Numbered from the stretch's first letter, positions 47,686 through 56,680 are shown. The stretch: 64,000 nucleotides of DNA from Oceanicoccus sp. (GCF_029238675.1 NZ_JAQWFR010000028.1:111680-175679), one strand, 5' to 3'. Numbers and translations are program-made. Notes: generated from the letters alone by a model not told the origin.

Positions 47686-48930
47686 ATGAAACGAACACAA
47701 GCCTTTTTAACCCACCGCCAGTCAACCTTTTTGGGGGCATCTCTGCTGGCCTTAAGCACTTTTAGCCCCACAGTTCTCAGTGATGCTATCGCAGAGGCAC
47801 TAACCAGCGGCACAGCCTATGGCGATTTTCGCATGCGCTATGAGACCGTCGACCAGGACAATGGACTGGATGATGCTGCAGCGCTCACCTTGCGTTCACG
47901 GCTGGGTTATAAGACAGGTGCCGCCAATGGCTTTTCTGCAACCATTGAATTTGAAGACTCACGTTCTGTAGCGGGTGTTGATGACTATAACAATACCATT
48001 GGCAATGGTGGTGAATACTCAGTGATTGCCGATCCGGGCACTACAGAATTAGATCAGGGCTTTCTACAGTATAAAACAGATACCCTGACTTCAAAGCTGG
48101 GTAGACAGGTAATTAAACTCGACAATGTTCGCTTTGTCGGTGATGTTGGCTGGCGCCAGGACAGACAAACGTTTGATGGTTTAAGCTTTGACTATAGCCC
48201 CTTAGAAGACCTGACCGTTAAATACGCCTACATTGAACAACGCAACCGAATTTTTGCAGAAGAAAAAGATATTGATTCTAAAGATCATTTGATCAATGCC
48301 TCCTATAAAACCGCACTAGGTACCCTTACCGGCTATGCCTATCTGTTAGAAGAAGATACCGATGCTGAATTAGCCTTTGATACTTTTGGTGTTCGCCTTA
48401 AAGGCGCTACCAGTACCGGGGATATCAAACTGATGTATACCGCGGAATTTGCTAGCCAGGAAAAATCCAGCCAGGGCGCTGAAGATCTGGAAGCGGATTA
48501 TATGTTGCTGGAAGGCGGCGCAGTGATTGGCGGCATTACCGCAAAACTGGGTTATGAAGTACTGGGTTCCGATGACGGAAATTTTGGTTTTTCCACACCA
48601 CTGGCTACCTTACATGCCTTTAATGGTTGGAGTGATCAGTTCCTGGGTACTCCCAATGAAGGCCTGGTCGATGTCTACGCATCCGTTTCCGGTAAATTAG
48701 CCGGCGGTAAGTGGGTTGTTGCCTACCATGACTTCTCAGCCGATGAAGACAGCGATATCAGCGATGACTTTGGTGATGAGATTAATATTTCCTATGGCAA
48801 AAAATTTGGTAAACACTATTCAGCGGGTATTAAGTATGCAGCCTATAGCGCTGACGATGCCGCCAATGGTGGTGCTAAAAACTATGTGGATACCGATAAA
48901 GTCTGGGTTTGGGTAGGAGCCAAGTTCTAG
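47686..48930 (+). CDS. Outer-membrane porin, alginate-export/OprD-like family
   Basis: A 414-residue beta-barrel protein with a signal peptide (GASLLALSTFSPTVLSDA) and alternating amphipathic strands ending in an aromatic residue (KVWVWVGAKF). Strands such as AYGDFRMRYETVDQDN and LTLRSRLGYKTGAANGFSATIEFEDSRS resemble the alginate_exp porin family, members of which often follow nitrate or phosphonate transport genes. It lies 58 bases after the transporter ATPase gene in the same direction, so it is probably the outer-membrane entry route for nitrate. Specificity is inferred from position only. Confidence 0.8.
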   Translation: MKRTQAFLTHRQSTFLGASLLALSTFSPTVLSDAIAEALTSGTAYGDFRMRYETVDQDNGLDDAAALTLRSRLGYKTGAANGFSATIEFEDSRSVAGVDDYNNTIGNGGEYSVIADPGTTELDQGFLQYKTDTLTSKLGRQVIKLDNVRFVGDVGWRQDRQTFDGLSFDYSPLEDLTVKYAYIEQRNRIFAEEKDIDSKDHLINASYKTALGTLTGYAYLLEEDTDAELAFDTFGVRLKGATSTGDIKLMYTAEFASQEKSSQGAEDLEADYMLLEGGAVIGGITAKLGYEVLGSDDGNFGFSTPLATLHAFNGWSDQFLGTPNEGLVDVYASVSGKLAGGKWVVAYHDFSADEDSDISDDFGDEINISYGKKFGKHYSAGIKYAAYSADDAANGGAKNYVDTDKVWVWVGAKF

Positions 48931-48934
48931 GATT

Positions 48935-48952
48935 GGTGGAATATATTCCACC
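48935..48952. repeat. Short palindrome family B, copy 1
   Basis: GGTGGAATATATTCCACC is a perfect 18-bp palindrome followed by CTAC, just after the porin stop codon. The same palindrome recurs at 56725-56742 and a variant at 58241-58258. It could act as a transcription terminator stem here. Confidence 0.85.
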
Positions 48953-48962
48953 CTACAACTGC

Positions 48963-49065
48963 CGTCATTCCCGCGCAGGCGGAAATACAGCCTGCGTGTT
49001 TATGCTGTTATTTCCGCTAAAGCGGAAATCTACAGCACTGGATTCCCGCCTACGCGGGAATGACG
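48963..49065. repeat. Dispersed palindromic element, full-length (103 bp)
   Basis: It lies between the convergent porin and phosphorylase genes. Its right-end 36 bases encode the last 11 residues and the stop codon of the phosphorylase gene. Confidence 0.95.
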
Positions 49066-50817
49066 ATCGCTCTCAGTCACCAAATTGGTCAACCAGACCG
49101 TTTGATAAGGGCTAAGCTTTAACCGCCCTTCCAAGTCTTTTAATGTTTCTCCACTTAACAAATCTTTCCACTGGTCAGTACCAATTAAATTAATATCCGC
49201 CAGGTTAATCAATTGCTCGCTGCGGGTAACATTGCTTAAACAAAAAATACTTTGCTCCCGCTGAATGCTTTGCCGCCAAAAGGCAAATACACCGGCGCCT
49301 AAATGCAGGGTAAATTGAGTGGCGTTGGGATGGAAAGCCGGTTGTTGGCAACGCAGGCGTAGGGTCTCTGTCAGGGATTCGAAAATTTTCTGGTGATGTC
49401 CATCACTATCCAACAGCGCTTTATGCAAAGAATCTTCTTCCCATATATGCCGGTTAATAGCCCGGTTATGTCCAGTATTTTCCAATTTGGCATAATCATT
49501 TTCTGTAGCGATAAAACTATGAATATACATAGCGGGAATACCTTCCAACGCCATCATTATTAAATGGGCACAGATAAACCGTTGACTCTGCAAGTGGTCG
49601 GGGCCGCCATCCATCGTGCCCTTTAAAGCATCATATAAGGCAATATTAATTTCATAGGCTTTGTCCACCCCTTCCCGTGATTTGCGGTAAGTCACTTTGC
49701 CGCCAAATTTCTTAATCGCCGCAACCATTTCCTCGCGGTGCTTATCATCGACCAAACCATCCAGGGGTCGCAGGCCAATACCATCATGGGAGGCCATAAA
49801 ATTTAAATAGGCAGTGCCTGCCTGGGCCGGAGGCATACTCATCATCCAGGTTTTTAAATGTCTGCAGTCACCGCTGAGCAAGGTATATAACAATAACGGC
49901 GGCAGGGAAAAGTTATAAATAATGTGCGCCTCATTAGCATTGCCAAAGTAGGTCAGGTTTTCACGGTTGGGCACATTGGTTTCGGTGATAATAATGGCAT
50001 CAGGGGTGTGATGCTCAATCAGGGTTCGCAGCAATTTGATCACCTCATGGGTTTGCTGCAAATGAATACTTGGAGTGCCCACCTCTTTCCAGAGAAAAGC
50101 CACCGCGTCAATACGAAATATTTTAACGCCACGCTCCAGGTAATGACGGATAATATTAACAAACTCTTTCAGGACTTTTGGATTTTTAAAGTTTAAATCC
50201 ACTTGGTCTGCACTAAAGGTACACCAGACAAAACGCTCCCCGTCGGCGGTATCAACACGGGTTAATAACGGTGAGTTTCTTGGCCTGACCACGGCACTAA
50301 GATCATCTTCGAGGCGGGCCTCAAAAAAATAATCCTTGCCCGGGTCAATCCGCTTCTTAAAATTATCAAACCAGCGGCTACGGGCCGACATATGATTAAT
50401 CACCAGGTCGGCCATTAATCGGTAATCATCGGCAATGGCCGTAATATCTTCCCACTCCCCAAGCGATGGATTGACCATTAGATAGTCCATTACTGAAAAA
50501 CCATCGTCGGAGCTATAAGGGAAAAACGGTAAAATATGCACGCTATTGATAGCATCTTTTAAATGCTGGTCAATAAAACGCTTGAGGGTTCTTAGCGGCT
50601 TTTCATTATCCTTAACAACGCTATTGCCATAGGTAATTAAAACACTGTCGGATTGATCCCAAAGGTTGCGATGGGGCTGGGGAGCGGGGCTTTCGGGTTC
50701 AATGCCCATGGCAACAATAAGTTGACCCGCCAACTGAGCAAGATTGTGCTGTGGATATAATCCCGAAAGATGCTCGACAATACGACGTTGTAACTCTGGT
50801 TTCTTGTGGTTTGACAT
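49030..50817 (-). CDS. Glucosylglycerate phosphorylase (GH13_18 sugar phosphorylase)
   Basis: A 595-residue enzyme of the sucrose-phosphorylase subfamily GH13_18. The nucleophile Asp is in KIFRIDAVAFLWKEVGT, the acid/base Glu in IIITETNVPN, and the third carboxylate in NFMASHDGIGLRPLDG. Adjacent glucosylglycerate synthase and phosphatase genes point to glucosylglycerate phosphorylase, giving glycerate and glucose-1-phosphate, rather than sucrose phosphorylase. Only six bases separate it from gpgS. Oddity: residues 585-595 (RHSRVGGNPVL) and the stop are encoded by a palindromic repeat, starting exactly at its edge. Confidence 0.82.
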   Translation of the reverse strand: MSNHKKPELQRRIVEHLSGLYPQHNLAQLAGQLIVAMGIEPESPAPQPHRNLWDQSDSVLITYGNSVVKDNEKPLRTLKRFIDQHLKDAINSVHILPFFPYSSDDGFSVMDYLMVNPSLGEWEDITAIADDYRLMADLVINHMSARSRWFDNFKKRIDPGKDYFFEARLEDDLSAVVRPRNSPLLTRVDTADGERFVWCTFSADQVDLNFKNPKVLKEFVNIIRHYLERGVKIFRIDAVAFLWKEVGTPSIHLQQTHEVIKLLRTLIEHHTPDAIIITETNVPNRENLTYFGNANEAHIIYNFSLPPLLLYTLLSGDCRHLKTWMMSMPPAQAGTAYLNFMASHDGIGLRPLDGLVDDKHREEMVAAIKKFGGKVTYRKSREGVDKAYEINIALYDALKGTMDGGPDHLQSQRFICAHLIMMALEGIPAMYIHSFIATENDYAKLENTGHNRAINRHIWEEDSLHKALLDSDGHHQKIFESLTETLRLRCQQPAFHPNATQFTLHLGAGVFAFWRQSIQREQSIFCLSNVTRSEQLINLADINLIGTDQWKDLLSGETLKDLEGRLKLSPYQTVWLTNLVTESDRHSRVGGNPVL

Positions 50818-50823
50818 ATTTTT

Positions 50824-52047
50824 CTACTGGCCAAATTCCTGGCTATCTTCTTCAACGGCCGTTCTAAGTTGTTCCAATATATCAGGAACCGCACTAATCA
50901 CTCGGTTCCAACTGGGGATAAACGGTGTATCCATCGGCTTTTCCAAAAAGTAATCTCCTGCACGCATTACATTTTGGGCAAATAATTCTACTGCCTGTTC
51001 TTCACTGTGACGATCATGCTTAAGGCCATTGATCAGGGCATCGTTGTGATAGGTTTCTATAAAGTCCAGCGCCACGCGAAAATAGGTGGCTTTAATAGTG
51101 CGGAATTTTTCGGTAGAAAATATTTCACCATTGGTAGCCAGCTTTCTAAAAATCGCCTTGGCGATATCGGTACTCATTTTCGACAGCCCCTGCTCCACAT
51201 CAGTTAGCGACAGGTCCTGATGTTTATGGTCGTAGACATCGGCTATATCTACCTGACACAAACGGTTGGTGGAGTAGTTGCGCTGCATTTCCGAGAGCAC
51301 CCCGACTTCCAGCCCCCAATCACTGGGTATCCGTAAATCATTAATCACATCGACACGCATTGAAAACTCACCGGCCAATGGGTAGCGAAAGCTATCCAGA
51401 AATTCAAGAAAGTCGCTATAACCACAGACCTTTTTTAATGCCCGCAATAATGGCGTAACAAATAAGCGACTGACACGGCCACCCATTTTATTATCGGCTA
51501 TACGCGGATAAAAACCTTTGCAGAATTCATAACTAAATGTCGGGTTGGCCACTGGATAAATCAGCCGCGCCAATAATTCACGGTTATAGGTGACAATATC
51601 ACAGTCATGCAGGGCCACCGCATCAACCCGTTTTGAAGCCAGGGTATAGCCGTAGCAATACCAGACATTTCGACCCTTGCCCATTTCCGTGGGTGCAAGA
51701 CCCAGGTCCTGCAGCTTTTTATCAATCGCCATTAAACGCGGGCCATCATTCCACAGTATGCGATGACGCTGGGGCAAACCGGAAAAATAGTTGACCGCAT
51801 GTTGGTATTCATCGCGATTGGCTCTATCCAGGCCAATAACAATTTCGCTTAGATAATCAACTTGCTTTAGCTCTTCAACAATATTGGCCAGCGCTTCGGT
51901 TTGCAGTTCAGAATACAGTGATGGTAATACCAGGCCCATGGGGCGCGACTTTTTAAAGCGGTTTAATTCTGCTTCCAGATCCTCGAGGGGACGTTTGGCA
52001 ATATTATGTAAGGTGGTGATCATCCCATTTTGATGGAAATCTGCCAT
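50824..52047 (-). CDS. gpgS: Glucosyl-3-phosphoglycerate synthase
   Basis: A 407-residue GT81-family glycosyltransferase that joins glucose from an NDP-glucose to 3-phosphoglycerate. The metal-binding motif is AVALHDCDIVTY, and the family segment FYPRIADNKMGGRVSRLFVTPLLRALKK follows. GEFSMRVDVINDLRIPSDWGLEVG is the conserved acceptor region. The N-terminal MVLPSLYSEL-type strand is as in GpgS. It is the third gene of the operon kinase-phosphatase-synthase-phosphorylase, 15 bases after the phosphatase gene. Confidence 0.88.
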   Translation of the reverse strand: MADFHQNGMITTLHNIAKRPLEDLEAELNRFKKSRPMGLVLPSLYSELQTEALANIVEELKQVDYLSEIVIGLDRANRDEYQHAVNYFSGLPQRHRILWNDGPRLMAIDKKLQDLGLAPTEMGKGRNVWYCYGYTLASKRVDAVALHDCDIVTYNRELLARLIYPVANPTFSYEFCKGFYPRIADNKMGGRVSRLFVTPLLRALKKVCGYSDFLEFLDSFRYPLAGEFSMRVDVINDLRIPSDWGLEVGVLSEMQRNYSTNRLCQVDIADVYDHKHQDLSLTDVEQGLSKMSTDIAKAIFRKLATNGEIFSTEKFRTIKATYFRVALDFIETYHNDALINGLKHDRHSEEQAVELFAQNVMRAGDYFLEKPMDTPFIPSWNRVISAVPDILEQLRTAVEEDSQEFGQ

Positions 52048-52062
52048 GGTGTTCTCCAGGTA

Positions 52063-52908
52063 TTATTCTATTGATGCCATTTGTATTGATGACTGTATTG
52101 TGCTGAATAATGGCAGCAATCGATCCATTGCCGCCTGCCAACCGGCCGGGCCTGCCAGCTCGGTTTTAATCACTTGTTTAGCGCCGCTTATATCGAGATG
52201 GCCAGAGTGTTTTGATGGTATCACTACAGCAATGTCTGCTGCGTTTAACATCGCTTCATCGTTGGGGCTATCACCAAGGGCGATAACACACTGAGAGCCA
52301 CCATAAAATTTACAGAGCCATGCCATGGCTTCAGCTTTATTAACCGCGCTGCTGACGGTGATAAAACGGCCACCTTGCTGTGCAATCAACTGATGTTGTT
52401 GCAGTTGTTCAATAAAATGTTGCCGGCTATTTTGGCTGCCCTGCCATAATAAGGGCTCACTAAAATTTCGTTCCAGAGCCAGGGCAGATTGTTTTAGATC
52501 CAGCCCGGTAAGGTCGCTAATGGCAGGCGCATCACAATCGGCAAAACCGGTAAATTGATAGCCCTGCTCTGCTCGCAGGCGATGTAAAACGTCCAGTATT
52601 TCTTGTCTTGGTCTGGCGAAAGCTTCGCAGTGATAGTTTTCAATATTGCCTTGATCGCCGTGCTTCGGCGGTAGATAAACGGCGGCTCCGTTTTCACAAA
52701 TAAAGGGTTGCTTAATAGTCAGCTGCTTTTGTAAATGGATAATTTCTGTGGCTGTTTTACTGGTATTAATAATTAGCGGGATAGATTTTTCTGCAATCGT
52801 GTTTAATGCCTGCTGCGCCGCGGTAAAACTATAATCATCGTGATCCAGTAATGTACCATCAAGGTCGGTGAAAATTATGGGGCTGCCAGAATAATTCATA
52901 CTACTCAT
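52063..52908 (-). CDS. HAD phosphatase, glucosyl/mannosyl-3-phosphoglycerate phosphatase
   Basis: A 281-residue haloacid-dehalogenase protein of the Cof/MPGP type. Motif I is FTDLDGTLLD, motif II is NTSKT, the cap has an FICENGAAVYLP segment, and motif III/IV is VIALGDSPNDEAML. Similarity and position indicate dephosphorylation of glucosyl-3-phosphoglycerate to glucosylglycerate. It overlaps the end of the kinase gene by eight bases. The ATG at 52908 is used; another at 52899 is possible. Confidence 0.85.
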   Translation of the reverse strand: MSSMNYSGSPIIFTDLDGTLLDHDDYSFTAAQQALNTIAEKSIPLIINTSKTATEIIHLQKQLTIKQPFICENGAAVYLPPKHGDQGNIENYHCEAFARPRQEILDVLHRLRAEQGYQFTGFADCDAPAISDLTGLDLKQSALALERNFSEPLLWQGSQNSRQHFIEQLQQHQLIAQQGGRFITVSSAVNKAEAMAWLCKFYGGSQCVIALGDSPNDEAMLNAADIAVVIPSKHSGHLDISGAKQVIKTELAGPAGWQAAMDRLLPLFSTIQSSIQMASIE

Positions 52909-53839
52909 CTACCAAGCCATTTACCAAGCCATTTACCAAGCCACTAGCAGAATCAATACCGTGTTGTTGATTTAAATAAAAAACCACATCGGCCCGCTCA
53001 GGCAGGGTGTGTAATTGATGCAGGGTCAACCTTTCAAAATGCTGAATAAAACGCATCAGATGCTGCTGGTCCATAATGTCATTGGGTTGATCGGAACAGT
53101 AATTCTGCTGCAGTTTTTTCTCCTGCAAGCTACGCCACTGATAGACCGACGCCATATCGGGCACCTTTAACATGACCAGATAGTCAATCAGGCCAAACCA
53201 TTGCTGATAGTTTTCTGCAAGACACTGATTTACATAGCCTCGCCACAGTGACAAGCTATCTTCATTTTTTTCCAATTCATTAATCGGTTGTTTTAATTGC
53301 TCAAAAGATTGGGGTAAGGCACCTACACACCAGCCTTCCAATAAAATAATATCGACGGGCTCCTGTTGCAGCGGCCATTGATTAACGGGCACGCCATCAT
53401 CCAGGGCTTTATCGAACTGAGGCAAAGGAACAGCTTTACCTTCTATTAAATCCTTTAGGGTTTGCAGCGCCAACGCAACGTCATGGGTACCCGGCACCCC
53501 CCTGGTGGCCAGTAGTGGATGAATGTCTTTGGCTATTTGCTGACGCTGGGATTTACCCAGATAAAAATCATCCTGCGATACAGCCACCACGGAACACTGC
53601 TGACTGGATTGCAACAATAATTTTAAGAATAAGGAAAAGGTACTTTTGCCAGAGCCCTGGCCACCATTAATCGCCACTACCATGGTTTTGTTTAACTTCT
53701 GATGCTCTCTGGCGATCTGCCGACTCAGTGGCTCTATATAGCTTTCCACCAGCTGCCAATAATCCTGCGGCAACTGCTGCTGTTCTATTAGCTGGCTAAT
53801 ATCATCTCGAATATCACTGATCTTCATCCTTCTATCCAT
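52901..53839 (-). CDS. P-loop kinase, probable D-glycerate 3-kinase
   Basis: A kinase of about 312 residues of the plant GLYK/yeast YGR205W group. Walker A is VAINGGQGSGKST, the YLGKSQRQQIAK segment and the conserved TRGVPGTHDVALAL are group signatures, and ILLEGWCVG is the Walker B region. In this operon it would make 3-phosphoglycerate from glycerate, the acceptor for GpgS, and so return the phosphorylase product to the cycle. Three in-frame starts (GTG 53872, ATG 53839, ATG 53827) are possible; none has a clear ribosome site. The C-terminus ends in a repeat-encoded GLVNGLVNGLVDE. Confidence 0.75.
   Translation of the reverse strand: MDRRMKISDIRDDISQLIEQQQLPQDYWQLVESYIEPLSRQIAREHQKLNKTMVVAINGGQGSGKSTFSLFLKLLLQSSQQCSVVAVSQDDFYLGKSQRQQIAKDIHPLLATRGVPGTHDVALALQTLKDLIEGKAVPLPQFDKALDDGVPVNQWPLQQEPVDIILLEGWCVGALPQSFEQLKQPINELEKNEDSLSLWRGYVNQCLAENYQQWFGLIDYLVMLKVPDMASVYQWRSLQEKKLQQNYCSDQPNDIMDQQHLMRFIQHFERLTLHQLHTLPERADVVFYLNQQHGIDSASGLVNGLVNGLVDE
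52910..52943. repeat. 12-bp tandem repeat at the kinase 3' end
   Basis: TACCAAGCCATT-type units occur nearly three times and encode GLVN-GLVN-GLVD at the kinase C-terminus, directly before the overlapping phosphatase start. Unit number could change without a frameshift. Confidence 0.85.
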
Positions 53840-54000
53840 ATCAATATCTGCGCCAACATGAAAAATTTGCACAATTTTAGGTCAAAAGCTAGCCGGTTAT
53901 TTTTTATCTCTGACAAAATATGAATAATATCAATGAGTTATACGCAGGAAAGGTGTTCCAAAAACTATCATAGCGGGGGTCAATTTTTTATAAGAGACAC

Positions 54001-54039
54001 GCTGAAGAATAAATAAAGCTTGCAGCTTGTATCTTCAGC
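54001..54039. other. Nested inverted repeat upstream of the glucosylglycerate operon
   Basis: GCTGAAGA at the left end pairs with TCTTCAGC at the right end, and AAGCT-TGC-AGCTT forms an inner stem. It lies in the 305-base gap between parE and the kinase gene, together with the NtrC-type dyad and a further 18-bp palindrome at 54117-54134 (TTTTTATGCGCATAAAAA). A role as leader structure or operator is possible. Confidence 0.55.
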
Positions 54040-54049
54040 ATGGCCATAT

Positions 54050-54066
54050 TGCACTAGAAGGGTGCA
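54050..54066. promoter_or_regulatory. NtrC-type dyad upstream of the glucosylglycerate operon
   Basis: TGCACTAGAAGGGTGCA matches TGCACY-N5-RGTGCA on both halves. It lies about 210 bases upstream of the kinase start, a distance usual for enhancers. I found no clean -24/-12 sigma-54 promoter; the nearest look-alike (TTGG, 12 bases, GC, minus strand near 53950) has the wrong spacing. Confidence 0.5.
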
Positions 54067-54144
54067 AAGCATCATTTTGGCGCAACGGTTTCAGGACAAG
54101 GAGAACAAAATCAACATTTTTATGCGCATAAAAAAGCCCCTGCC

Positions 54145-56028
54145 TTACACCTCAGCCAAATTCCCTTTCTCTTCCAACCAGCCCTTGCGGTCAGAAGCGC
54201 GCTTCTTAGCCAATAGCATATCCATCATCTGGTTGGTTTCATCACCGGATTCGATGGTTAAACGCACCAAGCGACGAGTATCACCACTCATAACAGTTTC
54301 ACGTAATTGCAGCGGATTCATTTCACCCAAGCCTTTAAAACGCTGCACACCGATTTTGCCTTTTTTCTTTTCGGCTTCTATGCGGTCGAGAATACCTTGT
54401 TTTTCACCTTCGTCGAGGGCGTAAAAAACTTCCTTTCCAATATCAATACGATACAGCGGTGGCATGGCAACAAACACATGACCGGCTTGTACCAGCGGGC
54501 GAAAGTGACGAACAAATAAAGCGCAAATTAACGTGGCGATATGCAAACCATCGGAATCCGCATCCGCCAGAATGCAGATTTTGTGATAGCGCAAACCGGA
54601 GAGGTCATCAGAGGCGGGATCAACACCGATGGCCACGGCTATATTATGCACTTCTTCTGAGGCCAGAATTTCTTGTGAGTCAACTTCCCAGGTATTTAGA
54701 ATTTTCCCTCGCAGGGGCAAGATTGCCTGGTATTGACGATCACGGCCCTGTTTGGCAGAACCACCCGCCGAATCACCCTCTACCAAAAACAGTTCGCCGC
54801 GCTCGGCATCATCACCGGAACAGTCTGCCAGTTTACCGGGCAATGCTGGGCCGGAGGTGATTTTTTTGCGGGCCACTTTTTTTGATTTTTTCATTCGCGA
54901 CTGTGCATTGTTAATACACATATCGGCTAATTTTTCTGCGTCTTCGGTGTGCTGGTTTAACCACAGGCTAAAGGAGTCTTTGGCAACTCCGGAGACAAAG
55001 GCCGCCGCTTCACGGGAACTTAAACGCTCTTTGGTTTGGCCGGAGAATTGTGGGTCCGCCAATTTGGATGACAGGATAAAACAGCATTTATCCCAAATAT
55101 CATCAGGGGATAATTTAAGGCCCCGGGGTAATAAATTGCGGAATTCACAAAATTCACGCATGGCATCCAGCAAGCCGGTGCGCAGACCGTTAACGTGGGT
55201 TCCACCCTGGGCGGTTGGGATCAGGTTAACGTAAGACTCGGTGGTTAGCTCGCCACCTTCCGGCAACCATTGCACGGCCCAATCGGCACCTTCATTGCTA
55301 CCAGCAAAGTTACCAATAAAAGGTTCAGCCGGCAGTGTTTCCCAGCCTTTGGTGCTGGCCATCATATAGTCTTGCAAACCATCTTCGTAGTACCACTCTT
55401 CCTTTTCACCGCTGGCTTCATCTTTAAAGGTGACTTTTAAGCCAGGACAAAGCACGGCTTTGGCGCGCAATACATGGCGCATACGGGAAATGGAGAATTT
55501 GGCAGAGTCAAAGTAACTGGCATCCGGCAAGAAGCGGAGGCTGGTGCCGGTATTGCGTTTACCGCAGGTGTCCACCACTTTCAGGTCTTTGGATTTTTCG
55601 CCGTCTTTGAATTCCATTTCATAGACTTCACCGTTGCGGCGGATATTGATCTCTAACACTTTGGATAAGGCGTTGACTACAGAAACACCCACACCGTGCA
55701 AACCACCGGAAAACTGATAGTTATCATTGTTAAACTTACCCCCTGAATGCAGGGTAGTAAGAATGACTTCAACGCCGGGCTTTTTCTGCTCGGGGTGCAT
55801 ATCAACGGGCATACCACGGCCGTCGTCGGTACAGCTTAGTGAGCCATCTTTATGGATAACCACATCAATTTGCCGGGCGTGGCCCGCCAGCGCCTCATCG
55901 ACACTGTTATCGATAACCTCTTGGGCCAGGTGGTTGGGGCGAGTGGTTTCAGTGTACATACCGGGGCGTTTGCGCACTGGGTCAAGGCCGGTTAAGACCT
56001 CGATGGATTCAGCATTATAATCAGACAT
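54145..56028 (-). CDS. parE: DNA topoisomerase IV subunit B
   Basis: A 627-residue GHKL ATPase subunit of topoisomerase IV. The ATP site is NSVDEALAGHA with DDGRGMPVDMH and GGLHGVGVSVVNALS; the TOPRIM part has LVEGDSAGGSAKQGRD and CILADADSDGLHI. Its length (near 630) and lack of the GyrB-specific insert make it ParE rather than GyrB. It closes the yqiB-cpdA-yqiA-parE series, as in E. coli. Confidence 0.96.
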   Translation of the reverse strand: MSDYNAESIEVLTGLDPVRKRPGMYTETTRPNHLAQEVIDNSVDEALAGHARQIDVVIHKDGSLSCTDDGRGMPVDMHPEQKKPGVEVILTTLHSGGKFNNDNYQFSGGLHGVGVSVVNALSKVLEINIRRNGEVYEMEFKDGEKSKDLKVVDTCGKRNTGTSLRFLPDASYFDSAKFSISRMRHVLRAKAVLCPGLKVTFKDEASGEKEEWYYEDGLQDYMMASTKGWETLPAEPFIGNFAGSNEGADWAVQWLPEGGELTTESYVNLIPTAQGGTHVNGLRTGLLDAMREFCEFRNLLPRGLKLSPDDIWDKCCFILSSKLADPQFSGQTKERLSSREAAAFVSGVAKDSFSLWLNQHTEDAEKLADMCINNAQSRMKKSKKVARKKITSGPALPGKLADCSGDDAERGELFLVEGDSAGGSAKQGRDRQYQAILPLRGKILNTWEVDSQEILASEEVHNIAVAIGVDPASDDLSGLRYHKICILADADSDGLHIATLICALFVRHFRPLVQAGHVFVAMPPLYRIDIGKEVFYALDEGEKQGILDRIEAEKKKGKIGVQRFKGLGEMNPLQLRETVMSGDTRRLVRLTIESGDETNQMMDMLLAKKRASDRKGWLEEKGNLAEV

Positions 56029-56059
56029 TCAGTATTCTTAGGCTCTTTATTAAGTAACT

Positions 56060-56086
56060 CTGGGTCCCCGCCTTCGCGGGGATGAC
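56060..56086. repeat. Right-half remnant of the palindromic element
   Basis: CTGGGTCCCCGCCTTCGCGG then GGATGAC: only the right arm hairpin remains. It lies between parE and yqiA. Confidence 0.85.
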
Positions 56087-56098
56087 AAGCAGTTTTTG

Positions 56099-56680
56099 TT
56101 ATTCGACTAATTCTAAAAACTTAAACGCTTCAGGTAAATGATTTTCAAAACCCTGGAAGCGATGGTCACCCCCCTCTTCTACTGCTTGCGGGCAACCGTG
56201 ATAGTAACTAACTGCTTTGCGGTAATCGAGAGTTTCATCGCCAGTTTGCAATAAAACTTTTAGCCGCTCGGGACGGGTGATGGGCTGCACCTCTAATTGA
56301 TGCAGTTCTTTTATATGACTTTCGTCCAGAATAAATGTCTCGCCGGTATAGGGGTTGGTATTTTCACCAAGCACACCACTGATTAATTCATAGGGTTTGA
56401 CAGCGGGGTTAACCAGTATGGCTTTAAGGCCAAATTCTTCCGCCAGAGCCGTGGCCATAAAACCACCCAGTGAGCTGCCAATCAGGGCGATTTGCCTGCC
56501 GCTGTTGGCCTGCACCAGCTCCTGCAATTGCTGGTACGCCTGCATGGGGTAGTTAGAAAGACCCGGCGTAATCTGCTCAACGGGAAGTTGTGCGCTATTG
56601 ATATACTGCTGTGTCTCTTGTGCCTTAATGGACTGCGGTGAACTGAGAAAACCGTGGATATAGATTAACAGCGATTGCAT
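56099..56680 (-). CDS. yqiA: YqiA-like alpha/beta hydrolase (esterase)
   Basis: A 193-residue small alpha/beta-hydrolase: IYIHGFLSSPQSIKAQ at the N-terminus, nucleophile elbow IGSSLGGFMA, acid region LLQTGDETLDYRKA and catalytic His in GGDHRFQGF. E. coli YqiA is an esterase with preference for short acyl chains. It lies between cpdA and parE, the conserved location. Confidence 0.92.
   Translation of the reverse strand: MQSLLIYIHGFLSSPQSIKAQETQQYINSAQLPVEQITPGLSNYPMQAYQQLQELVQANSGRQIALIGSSLGGFMATALAEEFGLKAILVNPAVKPYELISGVLGENTNPYTGETFILDESHIKELHQLEVQPITRPERLKVLLQTGDETLDYRKAVSYYHGCPQAVEEGGDHRFQGFENHLPEAFKFLELVE

Noticed and set aside
53930..53970. Sigma-54 promoter for the glucosylglycerate operon (TTGGAACACC...TGC, minus strand)
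   Set aside because: GG and GC are separated by 12 bases instead of 10; sigma-54 does not tolerate this spacing.
54117..54134. Palindrome TTTTTATGCGCATAAAAA as the parE terminator
   Set aside because: The stem is AT-rich with a tiny GC core and no loop; I could not support a rho-independent terminator.
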